Assembly (NCBI GenBank): GCA_963793845.1
Contig: CAWCBG010000014.1
Span: 1 to 64,000 of the forward strand
Direction of reading: 5' to 3'
Length of the DNA: 64,000 nucleotides
From: CAWCBG01 sp963793845
GTDB taxonomy: Bacteria > Acidobacteriota > Terriglobia > Terriglobales > Acidobacteriaceae
A program made the position numbers and the translations under genes. Every line of letters begins with the position of its first letter. Position 1 is the stretch's first letter. Positions 49,926 through 59,476 of this stretch are shown here, one piece after another. The notes beneath the pieces are model-generated. The model searched no databases. It saw nothing but the letters and a program-made list of their open reading frames with translations, and had not been told where the DNA came from.

Positions 49926-51026
49926 ATGACTCTTAACCACGGCAGCTTTCACTGGGAGGAATTCCTTGGCCGCCCCGATCGCGGCGACAGCTTACAGTTA
50001 ACGACCGACCTACACCGGGACCAGGTTGTCCTGGTTACTGGGGGCGCGGGTTCGATCGGCTCCGCTCTGGCGGAGGCGCTAGCAGCCGCAGGGCTGCGCC
50101 AGTTCATCGTGTTGGATTCGTCCGAGCACAACCTGTTTCGGATTCAGACACTGCTGGAAGCCGTCTCGGCACCTTACGTCGCGGTGCTAGGAAGCGTCTG
50201 TGACGGTCGGCTGTTGCAGGAGGTCTTCGAGCAGCATCGCCCGACGATGGTCTACCACGTCGCGGCATTCAAGCACGTTCCTCTGATGGAGGCGAATCCG
50301 TTTGCCGCCATTGGTAACAATGCGCTGGGTACGCACACGCTGGCGCAAGCAGCGAATTGCTACGGCGCCCAAATGCTGACCATCTCGACCGACAAGGCGG
50401 TCTATCCGCGCAGCATGATGGGAGCGTCGAAGCGAATTGCGGAACTGATTACGCTCGCCATGAGCACGCCTTCGACTCCGATGAGTGTTATCCGGCTGGG
50501 CAATGTTCTGGGCTCGGAAGGCAGCGTCGTGCCTACCTTCGTGGACCAAATCGCTCGCGGTGGTCCAGTCACCATCACCGATCCGGAGGCTTCACGCTAC
50601 TTTCTGACCATGGTTGACACAGTGAGGAGCATCCTTGCTGCGGCCGGTCGCCATGACGGCGGAAAGATCTTCCTCCCCGATCTTGGTGAACCAGTCAAGA
50701 TCGTTGAGCTTGCTCGCTTTGTGATCGACGCGCTGGGTCGCAGCGAGATCCCTATCGCATACACTGGGCTGCGACCCGGTGACAAGCTGACGGAAGAACT
50801 GATGGCAGAGAGCGAGTCGCTTGAGACTGCGGAAGCCGGAGAACTCCGCGCAATCAGCAGCCCAAGTCCCTCGCGTGAACAGTTGTCCACGTTGATCGAG
50901 GAGCTGCAAGTTGCTGTGGGGTCGAATCGCCTGCCGGAGTTACTACGGGTTGTTCAACGAGTCGTACCGGAATATCGCCCCAGCGCGTTCCTGCAACAGC
51001 GAGCGGCGGAGTCGGTTTTGCGATGA
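49926..51026 (+). CDS. CapD/FlaA1-like nucleotide-sugar 4,6-dehydratase
   Basis: The 366-residue extended SDR enzyme has VLVTGGAGSIGSALAEAL near residue 36, YHVAAFKHVPLMEANP near residue 110, and TDKAVYPRSMMGASKRIAE near residue 150. The active-site Tyr is replaced by Met in SMMGASKR, as is normal in the CapD/PseB subgroup of UDP-GlcNAc 4,6-dehydratases. It lacks the N-terminal membrane helices of full-length CapD. A NeuC-like gene starts 7 bases after its stop. Together they point to synthesis of a modified amino sugar such as a bacillosamine- or nonulosonate-type precursor. Confidence 0.88.
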   Translation: MTLNHGSFHWEEFLGRPDRGDSLQLTTDLHRDQVVLVTGGAGSIGSALAEALAAAGLRQFIVLDSSEHNLFRIQTLLEAVSAPYVAVLGSVCDGRLLQEVFEQHRPTMVYHVAAFKHVPLMEANPFAAIGNNALGTHTLAQAANCYGAQMLTISTDKAVYPRSMMGASKRIAELITLAMSTPSTPMSVIRLGNVLGSEGSVVPTFVDQIARGGPVTITDPEASRYFLTMVDTVRSILAAAGRHDGGKIFLPDLGEPVKIVELARFVIDALGRSEIPIAYTGLRPGDKLTEELMAESESLETAEAGELRAISSPSPSREQLSTLIEELQVAVGSNRLPELLRVVQRVVPEYRPSAFLQQRAAESVLR

Positions 51027-51033
51027 GCTGTGC

Positions 51034-52185
51034 ATGAAGCGAAAGATTGCCGTCGTAACAACATCGCGCGCGGACTACAGCCACCTGTACTGGCCGATGC
51101 GGGAGCTGGCACAACATCCCGATGTCGACTTGCGGGTGATCGCGTTGGGCTCCCACCTCTCGCCCGAATTCGGCAGCACTATCGGCGAAATCGAGAAAGA
51201 CGGTTTCACGATTGATGCGCGCGTGGAATGCCTGCTTAGCTCAGATACTGACATTGGGATGGCGAAGACAATTGGCCTTGCTACTCTCAGCCTGGCTGAT
51301 TCCCTGGGGCAGATGCGCCCTGACCTGCTGCTGCTGATCGCCGACCGTTACGAGATGCTGGCCCCGGCTTCGGTTGCTCTGGCGCTGCGAATTCCCGTGG
51401 CGCATATCGAGGGCGGCGAGATCAGTGAAGGCGCGATCGACGATGCGGTCCGCAACGCGCTCACCAAGATGAGCCATGTTCACTTCACTTCTACGTGGAA
51501 GGCCCGCGAGCGTGTGATCGCCATGGGAGAAGAAGAATGGCGCGTGCATCGTGCCGGCGCTCCGTCGATCGATCATCTGCGCCGCCAGGCTCTGTACTCG
51601 CGTGAGGAATTGGAAGCGCGTCTCAGTATCGATCTGCACAGCTCGTCCGTTGTTGTGGCATACCATCCAGTAACAATCCTACGGGACACGACACAAGAAG
51701 CCGATGCACTCTTCGGAGCGCTGGCCGGGATGAACCAGCAAATTCTGTTCTGCTATCCCAATGCCGATGCCGGCAGCCGTGTCCTGATTGAGCGGACACG
51801 TACGTTCCTGGCGGCACACCTGCACGCGCACATTTTCATCAATCTCGATGCCCTGACCTACTGGAGTCTGTTGCGCAATGTGGGGCTGATGCTGGGCAAC
51901 TCCAGCAGCGGCATCATGGAGGCTCCGTCCTTCGCACTACCGACGGTGAATGTGGGTCTCCGGCAAAAGGGACGCGAGCGCGCCCGCAACATTCTTGACG
52001 CCGATGCGACTGTGGACTCGATCCTGGAGAAGGTAGCCATTGCTGAGAGTGGGGCCTTCCGGCAGTCGCTGGAGGGCATGACCAACCCCTACGGCGACGG
52101 CCATGCGGCGGAGAAGATCGTCTCAGTGCTGACCAGCGTGCCGCTGGGGCAAGAGTTGCTGGTCAAGCGCGCGACGAGCGAATAG
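51034..52185 (+). CDS. neuC: UDP-N-acetylglucosamine 2-epimerase, hydrolysing (NeuC/LegG-like)
   Basis: The 383-residue enzyme has the GT-B-like epimerase fold: KIAVVTTSRADYSHLYWPM at the start, IADRYEMLAPA near residue 103, IEGGEISEGAIDDAVRNA near residue 127, and the C-terminal GNSSSGIMEAPSF near residue 289. Hydrolysing members release ManNAc (or 2,4-diacetamido sugars) for sialic or legionaminic acid. ATG 51034 is chosen because the conserved start follows; the frame continues into the previous gene in another phase. No NeuB or NeuA gene is in the window. The gap to the upstream dehydratase is 7 bases, so they are one operon. Confidence 0.88.
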   Translation: MKRKIAVVTTSRADYSHLYWPMRELAQHPDVDLRVIALGSHLSPEFGSTIGEIEKDGFTIDARVECLLSSDTDIGMAKTIGLATLSLADSLGQMRPDLLLLIADRYEMLAPASVALALRIPVAHIEGGEISEGAIDDAVRNALTKMSHVHFTSTWKARERVIAMGEEEWRVHRAGAPSIDHLRRQALYSREELEARLSIDLHSSSVVVAYHPVTILRDTTQEADALFGALAGMNQQILFCYPNADAGSRVLIERTRTFLAAHLHAHIFINLDALTYWSLLRNVGLMLGNSSSGIMEAPSFALPTVNVGLRQKGRERARNILDADATVDSILEKVAIAESGAFRQSLEGMTNPYGDGHAAEKIVSVLTSVPLGQELLVKRATSE

Positions 52186-52373
52186 CGCAGCAACCCGTCG
52201 TTCGCAGCGTTCCCAATCCCGAACGGTTCACACAAGAAATACTCTCGATACGGACAGAACATCGCCGCGATTTTGATATAGTGCCCAACGAGCCGTCGAG
52301 CCTGCCAGCACGCTGCTATGCTGATGGCGTCCATGGGCTGTACCGAGTTATCTCAAACAGAGGCTTCCTAAGC

Positions 52374-54164
52374 ATGAGAGTGTTGGCGTTTGTTTGCATC
52401 GCGGTGGTTCTTCCGATGGCAGTTATCGCTCAAAACGGCGGCACCAACCTGGAGGCCCGCCGCACCCGGTTGCGCGACGCTCTACAAGCGGAGTGGGAAT
52501 ACCAGCTTCGTACCTATCCCGAGCTGGCCACTTACGTTGGCGATAACCGATACAACGATCGCCTGAGTGATTTCTCCCCGGAAGCCATCGCCAAACAGAC
52601 TGAGCATTCGAAGCAGCAATTGAGGGTGTTTGAAGCCATCGACACGACCGGCTTTCCGGACGAGGAGGCGCTCAACCAGCAGCTCATGGTGCGCGGCCTG
52701 CGTGAAGACGTTGAGGGTGCGAAGTTCAACGACTGGGAGATGCCGGTAGACCAGATGAACGGCGTGCATCTGAACTACGCCTCGCTACCCTCGGCGACAC
52801 CTTTCAAAACGGTGAAAGACTACGAGAACTATATTGCCCGGCTGCATCAACTGCCGCGCGTTCTGGACCAGGTCACGGAAGACATGAAGCTTGGGCTGCG
52901 CGATCGCCTGATGCCACCCAAGTTCCTCCTGGAAAAGGTCACGGTGCAGGCGCAGGAAATTGCGGATGCACCGGAGCAGAAGAGTCCATTCAATCAGCCG
53001 GTGTTGAGGTTTCCGGTCGCTGTTTCTCAGGCTGATCAGCAGAGACTTCGCGACGCCGTCATGAAAGCGGTGAAGACAGAAATCAACCCGGCTTACGCGA
53101 AGTTCGCCGCCTTTGTGAAGACCGACTACGCTCCCAAGGGCCGCACTGAGATGGGCGTCTGGTCACTGCCCGATGGGGAGGCGCGCTATGCCTACTACGC
53201 CAAGCGCATGACCACGACCAACCTGACACCTGAGCAGATCCATCAGATGGGATTGAAGCAGGTGGCCGACATTGATGCCCAGATGCTGGCCATTGCCAAG
53301 CAACAGGGTTTCGCCGATCTTAAGAGCTTCAACGCGCATATACGCCAGGATCCGAAGCTGCATGGCACTTCGGGCCAGCAGATCCTCGACCTCTATCAGC
53401 ACTACACCGATCAGATGTATGCCAAGCTGCCGCAGCTTTTTGGCAGGCTGCCAAAGAACAAGCTGGTGGTTGTGCCAATGGAATCCTTTCGGGCGCCTAA
53501 CGCCGTTCCGGCAGACTACTCGCCCGGGGCTGGTGAGTCCCGCCCAGGAAGGATCAACGTCAACGAATACGATCCAGGGCACCGGCTCCTGCTGAATGCC
53601 GAAGCGATCGCCTATCACGAAGGCATTCCCGGTCATCATCTGCAGTTTTCCATCGCACAGGAATTGCCGGACCTTCCGCCCTTCCGCAAGTATGGAGGCT
53701 ACAACGCCTATTCCGAGGGCTGGGCGTTCTATTCGGAGCGTTTGGGAAAGGACGTCGGCTTCTACCAGGATCCGTACAGCGAATACGGCCGCCTGGAGAA
53801 CGAGATGTGGCGATCCATCCGGCTGGTGGTCGATACCGGCGTGCACTATAAGCACTGGACACGCGAGCAGATGGTGGAGTTCTTCCGCGAGCACACTGCA
53901 ATGGACGAACCCAACATTCAGACCGAGGTCGATCGTTACATCGCGTGGCCGGGACAGGCGCTGGCCTACAAGATGGGCCAGATGGAGATCCTGGCATTGC
54001 GCGATCAGGCTAAGAAGGAGTTGGGGCCGAAGTACGACATCCGCGCCTTCCACGACGAGATCCTCGACGCGGGCGCGCTTCCGCTGGATGTTCTGCACGA
54101 CCGGGTGACGAAATGGATTGCCGACCAGAAGGCGGCGGGGAGTGCAGCGACTCCGGCGAGGTGA
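52374..54164 (+). CDS. DUF885 family exported protein (putative metallopeptidase)
   Basis: The 596-residue product starts at ATG 52374 with a signal peptide (MRVLAFVCIAVVLPMAVIAQ). The DUF885 region includes YPELATYVGDNRYNDRL, NDWEMPVDQMNGVH and AYHEGIPGHHLQFSIAQEL near residue 413, the HExxxxHH pattern that suggests a metal site. It continues with GWAFYSERLGKDVGFYQDP and IAWPGQALAYKMGQ. Family members are all-helical and often annotated as metallopeptidase-like, but activity is poorly studied. An earlier in-frame start adds 31 residues without a signal. Confidence 0.85.
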   Translation: MRVLAFVCIAVVLPMAVIAQNGGTNLEARRTRLRDALQAEWEYQLRTYPELATYVGDNRYNDRLSDFSPEAIAKQTEHSKQQLRVFEAIDTTGFPDEEALNQQLMVRGLREDVEGAKFNDWEMPVDQMNGVHLNYASLPSATPFKTVKDYENYIARLHQLPRVLDQVTEDMKLGLRDRLMPPKFLLEKVTVQAQEIADAPEQKSPFNQPVLRFPVAVSQADQQRLRDAVMKAVKTEINPAYAKFAAFVKTDYAPKGRTEMGVWSLPDGEARYAYYAKRMTTTNLTPEQIHQMGLKQVADIDAQMLAIAKQQGFADLKSFNAHIRQDPKLHGTSGQQILDLYQHYTDQMYAKLPQLFGRLPKNKLVVVPMESFRAPNAVPADYSPGAGESRPGRINVNEYDPGHRLLLNAEAIAYHEGIPGHHLQFSIAQELPDLPPFRKYGGYNAYSEGWAFYSERLGKDVGFYQDPYSEYGRLENEMWRSIRLVVDTGVHYKHWTREQMVEFFREHTAMDEPNIQTEVDRYIAWPGQALAYKMGQMEILALRDQAKKELGPKYDIRAFHDEILDAGALPLDVLHDRVTKWIADQKAAGSAATPAR

Positions 54165-54210
54165 AATCGAACAGCCTCGCGACGATCAAGGCCATGGGAG
54201 CAGGAATACG

Positions 54211-54239
54211 TTGTTGGTTCTTGCAGGGTGTGCTACTAT
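54211..54239 (+). promoter_or_regulatory. Sigma70-like promoter for the cold-shock gene
   Basis: TTGTTG at 54211-54216 and TACTAT at 54234-54239 are 17 bases apart. Transcription would leave a leader of about 120 bases before the GTG start at 54368, fitting the long structured leaders of cold-shock mRNAs. Confidence 0.5.
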
Positions 54240-54367
54240 GTATTCATATCTGGCTAAGTTCGATTCGCAAGCCATTGAGCTAGACCCGCCGATTTACTTC
54301 TGCGTTTACCTTCTCAACAGCAAACGATCTTCTCAGCAGACAATTTAAGAAAAACAGGTACAACAAA

Positions 54368-54568
54368 GTGGAACAAGGAACAGTGAAGTGGTTTAACGAT
54401 GCGAAGGGTTTTGGCTTCATCAGCCGCCAGAACGGCGAAGATGTTTTCGTTCATTTCTCCGCGGTGCAGTCGAACGGCTTCCGCAGCCTTCAAGAAGGCC
54501 AGGCCGTATCGTTCAACGTCGTGAAGGGCCCCAAGGGCTTCCAGGCAGAGAACGTACAGGTCCTCTAA
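54368..54568 (+). CDS. Cold-shock domain protein (CspA family)
   Basis: The 66-residue protein is a single cold-shock OB-fold. RNP1 (KGFGFISRQ) is at residues 14-22 and RNP2 (VFVHFSAV) at about 31-38. It binds single-stranded RNA/DNA and acts as an RNA chaperone. The start is a GTG, with a purine-rich region (AACAAAG) but no strong ribosome site. The AT-rich leader and a following hairpin agree with a free-standing csp gene. Confidence 0.93.
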   Translation: MEQGTVKWFNDAKGFGFISRQNGEDVFVHFSAVQSNGFRSLQEGQAVSFNVVKGPKGFQAENVQVL

Positions 54569-54583
54569 ACAAGATCTGGTAAT

Positions 54584-54617
54584 GCAAAAGCTCGGAGCTC
54601 CGGTTCCGGGCTTTTGC
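54584..54617 (+). terminator. Hairpin after the cold-shock gene
   Basis: GCAAAAGCTCGG pairs with CCGGGCTTTTGC (12 pairs including one G-U) across a 10-base loop. It lies 15 bases after the stop. The TTTT lies within the stem, so it resembles a rho-independent terminator. Confidence 0.7.
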
Positions 54618-54683
54618 CATTCCTGTGGGCAGCACAGGCTGTAACCGCCTTTAAAGGTTTTTCCGTAGTCTCCTGAATACATC

Positions 54684-56312
54684 ATGATTTCAGTCAGCAA
54701 TCTCTCGATGCGCTACGGCGCCAAAGTTCTGTTTGAAGATGTCTCCACCGCCTTCACCCCAGGGAAGCGCTATGGTCTTACCGGGCCGAACGGTGCGGGC
54801 AAGTCTACGTTCATGAGCCTCCTGACCGGCGAGCTTGAGCCGCAGAAGGGCAATGTCGTGCGTCCCAAGAAGCTCGGTGTGTTGAGCCAGGACCAGTTCG
54901 CCTTCGACGCCTATCGCGTGATCGACACCGTCATTATGGGCAACAAGCGCTTGTGGGCGGCGATGGAAGAGCGCGACGCCATCTACTCGAAGCCGGAGAT
55001 CACCAACGAAGACGGCATGCGGCTGGGCGAGTTGGAAGGTACGGTCGGCGACGAGGACGGCTACACGGCCGAAACCGATGCCGCGCTGCTGTTGCAAGGG
55101 CTCGACATCCCTGACGAGCTGCACGAGCGCAAGATGGGCGAGTTGCAGGGCGGACAGAAGGTGCGTGTCCTGCTGGCACAAGCGCTCTTCGGACATCCCC
55201 AGGCCCTCCTGCTGGACGAGCCCACCAACCACCTCGATCTCGACTCGATTCACTGGCTGCAGGGTTTCTTAAACGATTACGAGGGCGTGCTGATCGTCGT
55301 TTCGCACGACCGCCATTTCTTGAACAGCATCTGCACTCACATTGCCGACATCGATTACGAAACCATCATCACCTACACCGGCAGCTACGATGAGATGGTG
55401 ATGGCTAAGACGCAAATCCGCTCACAGGTCGAAGGTCAAAATGCGCAACGCGAGAAGAAGATTGCCCAGTTGAACGACTTCATCGCGCGCTTTTCGGCGG
55501 GTACGCGTTCCAGCCAAGTGCAATCGCGGCGCAAGGAAGTCGAGCGGCTTCAGGTCACCGAACTGGCCAAGTCGAACATTCAGCGTCCGTTCCTCAAGTT
55601 CGAGCAGAAGCGGCCGTCAGGGAAGCATATCCTTGAGCTCGAAAAAGTGACCAAGGCGTACGGCGATCGCGAAGTGGTGCGACCCTTCACCGCTAGCATT
55701 ACGCGCGGTGAGAAGATTGCGCTGATGGGCCGCAACGGCGCCGGTAAGACCACCCTGCTGAATGCCCTGCTGGCGAATTCCCCGACCATTCCCGAGGGCG
55801 AGCTCCGCGAGACCAGCGGCTACAGCGGGGAGTTCCTTACGGATGGCAAGGTTATCTGGGGACACGAAGCTGCCGTCGGTTACTTTGCCCAGGATCACCG
55901 CTCCCTCATTCAGAAGGGAATGAAGGTTTCCGACTGGCTGCATCAATGGGAACCGCAGGCGTCGTTCGAAGAGATTCGCGGCCTGCTGGGACAGATGCTG
56001 TTTGCGCGCGAAGACGGCAACAAGAAGACCGACGTACTCTCCGGCGGAGAGGCTGCGCGTTTGCTGTTCTGCAAGCTCATGCTGCAGAAGCCGAACGTGC
56101 TCGTACTCGACGAACCCACGAACCATCTTGACCTGGAGTCGATCAATGCATTGAACATCGCGCTGCAGCGCTACCAGGGTACGGTGCTGCTGGTCAGTCA
56201 CGATCACGACCTGATCGACGAGGTGGCCACCCGTATCTGGCACTTCGAGGGCGACCACCACATCACCGACTTCAAGGGCGCCTACGAGGAATATCAGGGA
56301 GTCGCCGCCTGA
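54684..56312 (+). CDS. ABC-F family ATPase (YbiT-like ribosome-associated factor)
   Basis: The 542-residue protein has two ABC domains in tandem without membrane segments. Walker A motifs are GPNGAGKST near residue 34 and GRNGAGKTT near residue 349. Signatures are LQGGQKVRV near residue 154 and LSGGEAARL near residue 453, with Walker B LLLDEPTNHLDL and VLVLDEPTNHLDL. The linker between domains is charged and helical (RSQVEGQNAQREKKIAQLND), as expected for the P-site-tRNA-interaction motif. Length and the second-domain order are closest to E. coli YbiT. ABC-F proteins act on the translating ribosome. Specific role not known. Confidence 0.92.
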   Translation: MISVSNLSMRYGAKVLFEDVSTAFTPGKRYGLTGPNGAGKSTFMSLLTGELEPQKGNVVRPKKLGVLSQDQFAFDAYRVIDTVIMGNKRLWAAMEERDAIYSKPEITNEDGMRLGELEGTVGDEDGYTAETDAALLLQGLDIPDELHERKMGELQGGQKVRVLLAQALFGHPQALLLDEPTNHLDLDSIHWLQGFLNDYEGVLIVVSHDRHFLNSICTHIADIDYETIITYTGSYDEMVMAKTQIRSQVEGQNAQREKKIAQLNDFIARFSAGTRSSQVQSRRKEVERLQVTELAKSNIQRPFLKFEQKRPSGKHILELEKVTKAYGDREVVRPFTASITRGEKIALMGRNGAGKTTLLNALLANSPTIPEGELRETSGYSGEFLTDGKVIWGHEAAVGYFAQDHRSLIQKGMKVSDWLHQWEPQASFEEIRGLLGQMLFAREDGNKKTDVLSGGEAARLLFCKLMLQKPNVLVLDEPTNHLDLESINALNIALQRYQGTVLLVSHDHDLIDEVATRIWHFEGDHHITDFKGAYEEYQGVAA

Positions 56313-56436
56313 GACTGCGGAACTGAGGCGATCGTTCCATTCCACAATCCAGGCGCTTGCCTTACACTGTTGAGGTTCTGCTGGCGCGATGCCGGTATTC
56401 CGGCACAGTTGCTGCTGTGGTCTCCGGAGGGCCTCT

Positions 56437-58188
56437 TTGCTGACACGTTTCCGTTCTCTTGTTCTTCTTGCAATCCTCAGCCTTTCAGGGATACCTGCCT
56501 TTTCCCAAGCGCAGCCGGCAACTGCACCAGCGAAACAATCGTCCCAACAGAGTTCCGCTGATCCTTGGTGGAAGCATGCGGTGATCTACGAGATCTATCC
56601 GCGCAGCTTCCAGGATTCGAATGGCGACGGCATTGGCGACATCAACGGCATCACGCAGAGGCTGGACTACCTGAAGAGCCTGGGCGTTGACGCAATCTGG
56701 ATCACTCCCATGTATCCGTCGCCGCAGGTTGATTTCGGCTACGACATTGCCGATTACACCGCAATTGATCCGCAGTACGGCACCATGGCCGACTTCGACA
56801 ACTTGGTAAAAGAAGCTAAGAAACGCGATATCCGCGTGATCATGGACTTTGTCGCGAACCACACATCGGACCAGAATCCGTGGTTTGTCGAGTCGCGCTC
56901 TTCGCGCGACAATCCCAAGCGCGACTGGTACATCTGGCGCGACGGCAAGGGACCGGGACAGCCGCCGAACAACTGGTTGTCATGGTTCGGCCACTCGGCA
57001 TGGCAGTACGATCCCAAGACCAGCCAGTATTATTACCACTATTTTTACCGTGAGCAGCCCGACCTGAACTGGCGCAATCCCGAAGTTCGCCAGGCCATGT
57101 ACGACGTACTGCGTTTCTGGATGGATCGCGGAGTGGCAGGTTTCCGCATCGATGCAGTCTCGCGGTTATATGAAGATCCCAACTTGCACGACGATCCGCT
57201 TCTGCCCGGCAAGAACGCTTACGGCGATCCCAACATCGAACACAAGTACACCGACAACCTGCCCGAGGTGCATGATTCGCTGCGTGAGATGAGGAGCGTC
57301 GTGGATCAGTATCCCGGCAATCCCGTCCTTATCAGCGAAGCTGATGAACCGAACGTCGCCGAACTAACCAAGATGTACGGCAGCAAGCTAGACGAGATTC
57401 AATTGCCGATGGACTTCCAGGTCGCTGACGTCAATCAGCTTTCGGCCCCAAAGTTTCGCGAGTTGATCGACCAGATCGAGCACAACTCTGTTGGCGGCCA
57501 GCCCTATTTCTTTTTCAACAACCACGATCAGGAACGCACCTGGAACCGCTATGGCGACGGCGTTCACAATGACGACATTGCCAAGCTGATGGCGGCATTG
57601 CTGCTGACCACGCGCGCCACGCCCCAGATGTATTACGGCGAAGAGATCGGCATGGTAACCACGCCTCCGGTGCGCAAGGAGGACGTGAAGGACCCGATCG
57701 GCAAGATTGGCTGGCCGAATGAGAAAGGCCGCGACGGCGAACGTACTCCCATGCAGTGGGATACCTCGAAGAACGCGGGATTCAGTACTGCGGCGAAGAC
57801 CTGGCTCCCGGTGCCACCCAGCTATCTGCAACGCAATGTCGCAGTCGAAGAGAAGAATCCGAACTCCATTCTTAACTTCTATAAGCAGCTCATTGCATTG
57901 CGCCGCGATCAGCCAGCGTTGCGCAACGGATCGTATGTGCCTGTGAACCGGCAGGACAATGATGTGCTTTCCTACTTGCGAAAGAATCAGCAGAGCGGCG
58001 AATCTGTGCTGGTCGTGCTGAACATGAGCAAGACTCCGAAGACGCTGGCGTTCGATCTGAAGCCAGAGGGGATCAACGGTCGCTCGGCGAAGCCGCTGCT
58101 CAGCAACCCCAGTTCAAAAGCTTCTGCCGTGCCCTTGAACGCATTGCGCATCGCTCCTTTCGGCACTTTTGTCGGGGCGGTGGAATAG
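56437..58188 (+). CDS. Exported GH13 alpha-glucosidase / oligo-1,6-glucosidase-like
   Basis: This exported GH13 glycosidase has 583 residues from a TTG start. TTG at 56437 is chosen because GGAGG lies 6 bases upstream and it gives a clean signal peptide (LTRFRSLVLLAILSLSG). An ATG at 56389 would add 16 residues with three cysteines. The family regions are VIYEIYPRSFQDSNGDGIGD, DFVANHTSD, the nucleophile in GFRIDAVS near residue 238, the acid in LISEADEP near residue 302 and NNHDQERT near residue 365. QERT and MDFQV fit alpha-1,4/1,6-glucosidases of the GH13 subfamily with trehalulose or oligosaccharide hydrolases. Exact substrate unknown. Confidence 0.9.
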   Translation: MLTRFRSLVLLAILSLSGIPAFSQAQPATAPAKQSSQQSSADPWWKHAVIYEIYPRSFQDSNGDGIGDINGITQRLDYLKSLGVDAIWITPMYPSPQVDFGYDIADYTAIDPQYGTMADFDNLVKEAKKRDIRVIMDFVANHTSDQNPWFVESRSSRDNPKRDWYIWRDGKGPGQPPNNWLSWFGHSAWQYDPKTSQYYYHYFYREQPDLNWRNPEVRQAMYDVLRFWMDRGVAGFRIDAVSRLYEDPNLHDDPLLPGKNAYGDPNIEHKYTDNLPEVHDSLREMRSVVDQYPGNPVLISEADEPNVAELTKMYGSKLDEIQLPMDFQVADVNQLSAPKFRELIDQIEHNSVGGQPYFFFNNHDQERTWNRYGDGVHNDDIAKLMAALLLTTRATPQMYYGEEIGMVTTPPVRKEDVKDPIGKIGWPNEKGRDGERTPMQWDTSKNAGFSTAAKTWLPVPPSYLQRNVAVEEKNPNSILNFYKQLIALRRDQPALRNGSYVPVNRQDNDVLSYLRKNQQSGESVLVVLNMSKTPKTLAFDLKPEGINGRSAKPLLSNPSSKASAVPLNALRIAPFGTFVGAVE

Positions 58189-58298
58189 ACGGCTTGGCCT
58201 GAGAAGGTTCATTCTGCAACTTCGCGCCCCAGGTCGGGTTTGGATTTTTTGGAACTCCCGCACATTTCTGACGGAACATATTGGTAGGTTGAACTCTC

Positions 58299-59455
58299 TT
58301 GCATAAGCTCTCATTACCTGGCCGTTTGCCTCACTGGCCATTGTTGCTGGTGCTCGCCTTATTGGTGATCGCGCAGCCCCTGCGCAGCCAGCAGGAACAG
58401 CAGCAGCAGCAGGACTCCACGCCGACATTTTCATCGAACGTGAAGGTCGTCAATGTGCTCGCCACGGTGCGAGATAAGCAGGGACATCTGGTCAGCACCT
58501 TGACCAAGGATGACTTTAAGCTCGACGACAACGGTCACCCCCAGACGATTCACTACTTCACCAAGGAAACAGACCTCCCGCTCACCCTGGGCCTGCTGGT
58601 CGATACCAGCGGCAGCCAGAGGCGGCTCATCGAGAAAGAGCGGGTTGCCAGCTACGCGTTTCTCGGCCACGTCATGCGCGAAGGCAAGGACGTGGCCTTC
58701 GTGATTCACTTTGAGGGCGAGGTCGAGTTGCTGCAAGATCTGACCAGCTCACGGCAGAAGCTCGAAGCGGCACTCGATAAGCTGGATGCGCCACAGATGC
58801 AGCGCGCAGGTGGCGGTTACCCGGCAGAGGTGGTGGTTCCTCAGGTGGTGGTGGTGGCGGAGGTCATCATGGAGGAGGAGGTGGTGGTACTGCGCTGTAC
58901 GATGCCGTCTTCCTGGCCTCCGACGACTTGATGCATAAGCAGCCCGGCCGCAAGGCGCTGATCATCCTGTCTGACGGCGTGGACAATGCCAGCAAGGTCT
59001 CATTGGAGCGCTGCATCGAGTCCGCACAGCGCGCTGACACGCTGGTGTACTCCATCCTCTTCAAAGACGACGAGGCCTACGGGGGCCGCGGCGGCTACGG
59101 CATGCCCGGCGGCGGTGGAGGGCATCACGGTGGATGGGGGGGCGGCGGAGGTGGAATGGGATACCCGCGTGGTGGTGGTGGCTATCCTCAGCAACAGAGT
59201 CATCCCGATGGCAAGAAGGTACTGCAGCGGATCTCACAAGAGACCGGCGGACGCTTCTTCGAAGTCACCAAGAAGCAGACGATCGACGACATTTACGATG
59301 AGATCGAGCAGGAACTGCGCAATCAGTACAGCCTCGGGTATACCCCGGACAAGGCTTCCGCCGCTTCGGGATATCATCGGATCGCTTTGACGACAACGCA
59401 GAAAGACCTGATTGTCCAGACTCGCCAGGGCTACTACGCAGAACAACAGCCGTAG
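58299..59455 (+). pseudogene. VWFA acidobacterial secreted protein, one frameshift in Gly-rich loop
   Basis: From a TTG start the first frame gives a signal peptide (WPLLLVLALLVIAQPLRSQ), the family start SNVKVVNVLATVRDKQGHLV, and a VWA domain with a proper metal site LLVDTSGSQRRL. Near 58820 the frame is lost inside a Gly-coding stretch. The other frame continues GGGSSGG, then TALYDAVFLASDDLMHKQPG, and goes on to the end at 59455. Restoring one base gives one protein of about 385 residues. A second Gly-rich loop (GGRGGYGMPGG onward) interrupts the VWA domain further on. Either the gene is inactive, or the base is a sequencing error in the repeat. Confidence 0.82.
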
Positions 59456-59476
59456 CTCAGACTGCTGCGGCAAAAA

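Noticed and set aside
50911..51033. Extended start of the NeuC-like gene inside the dehydratase gene
   Set aside because: The added residues have no family match, and the conserved start KIAVVTTSRADYSHL begins at the ATG at 51034.
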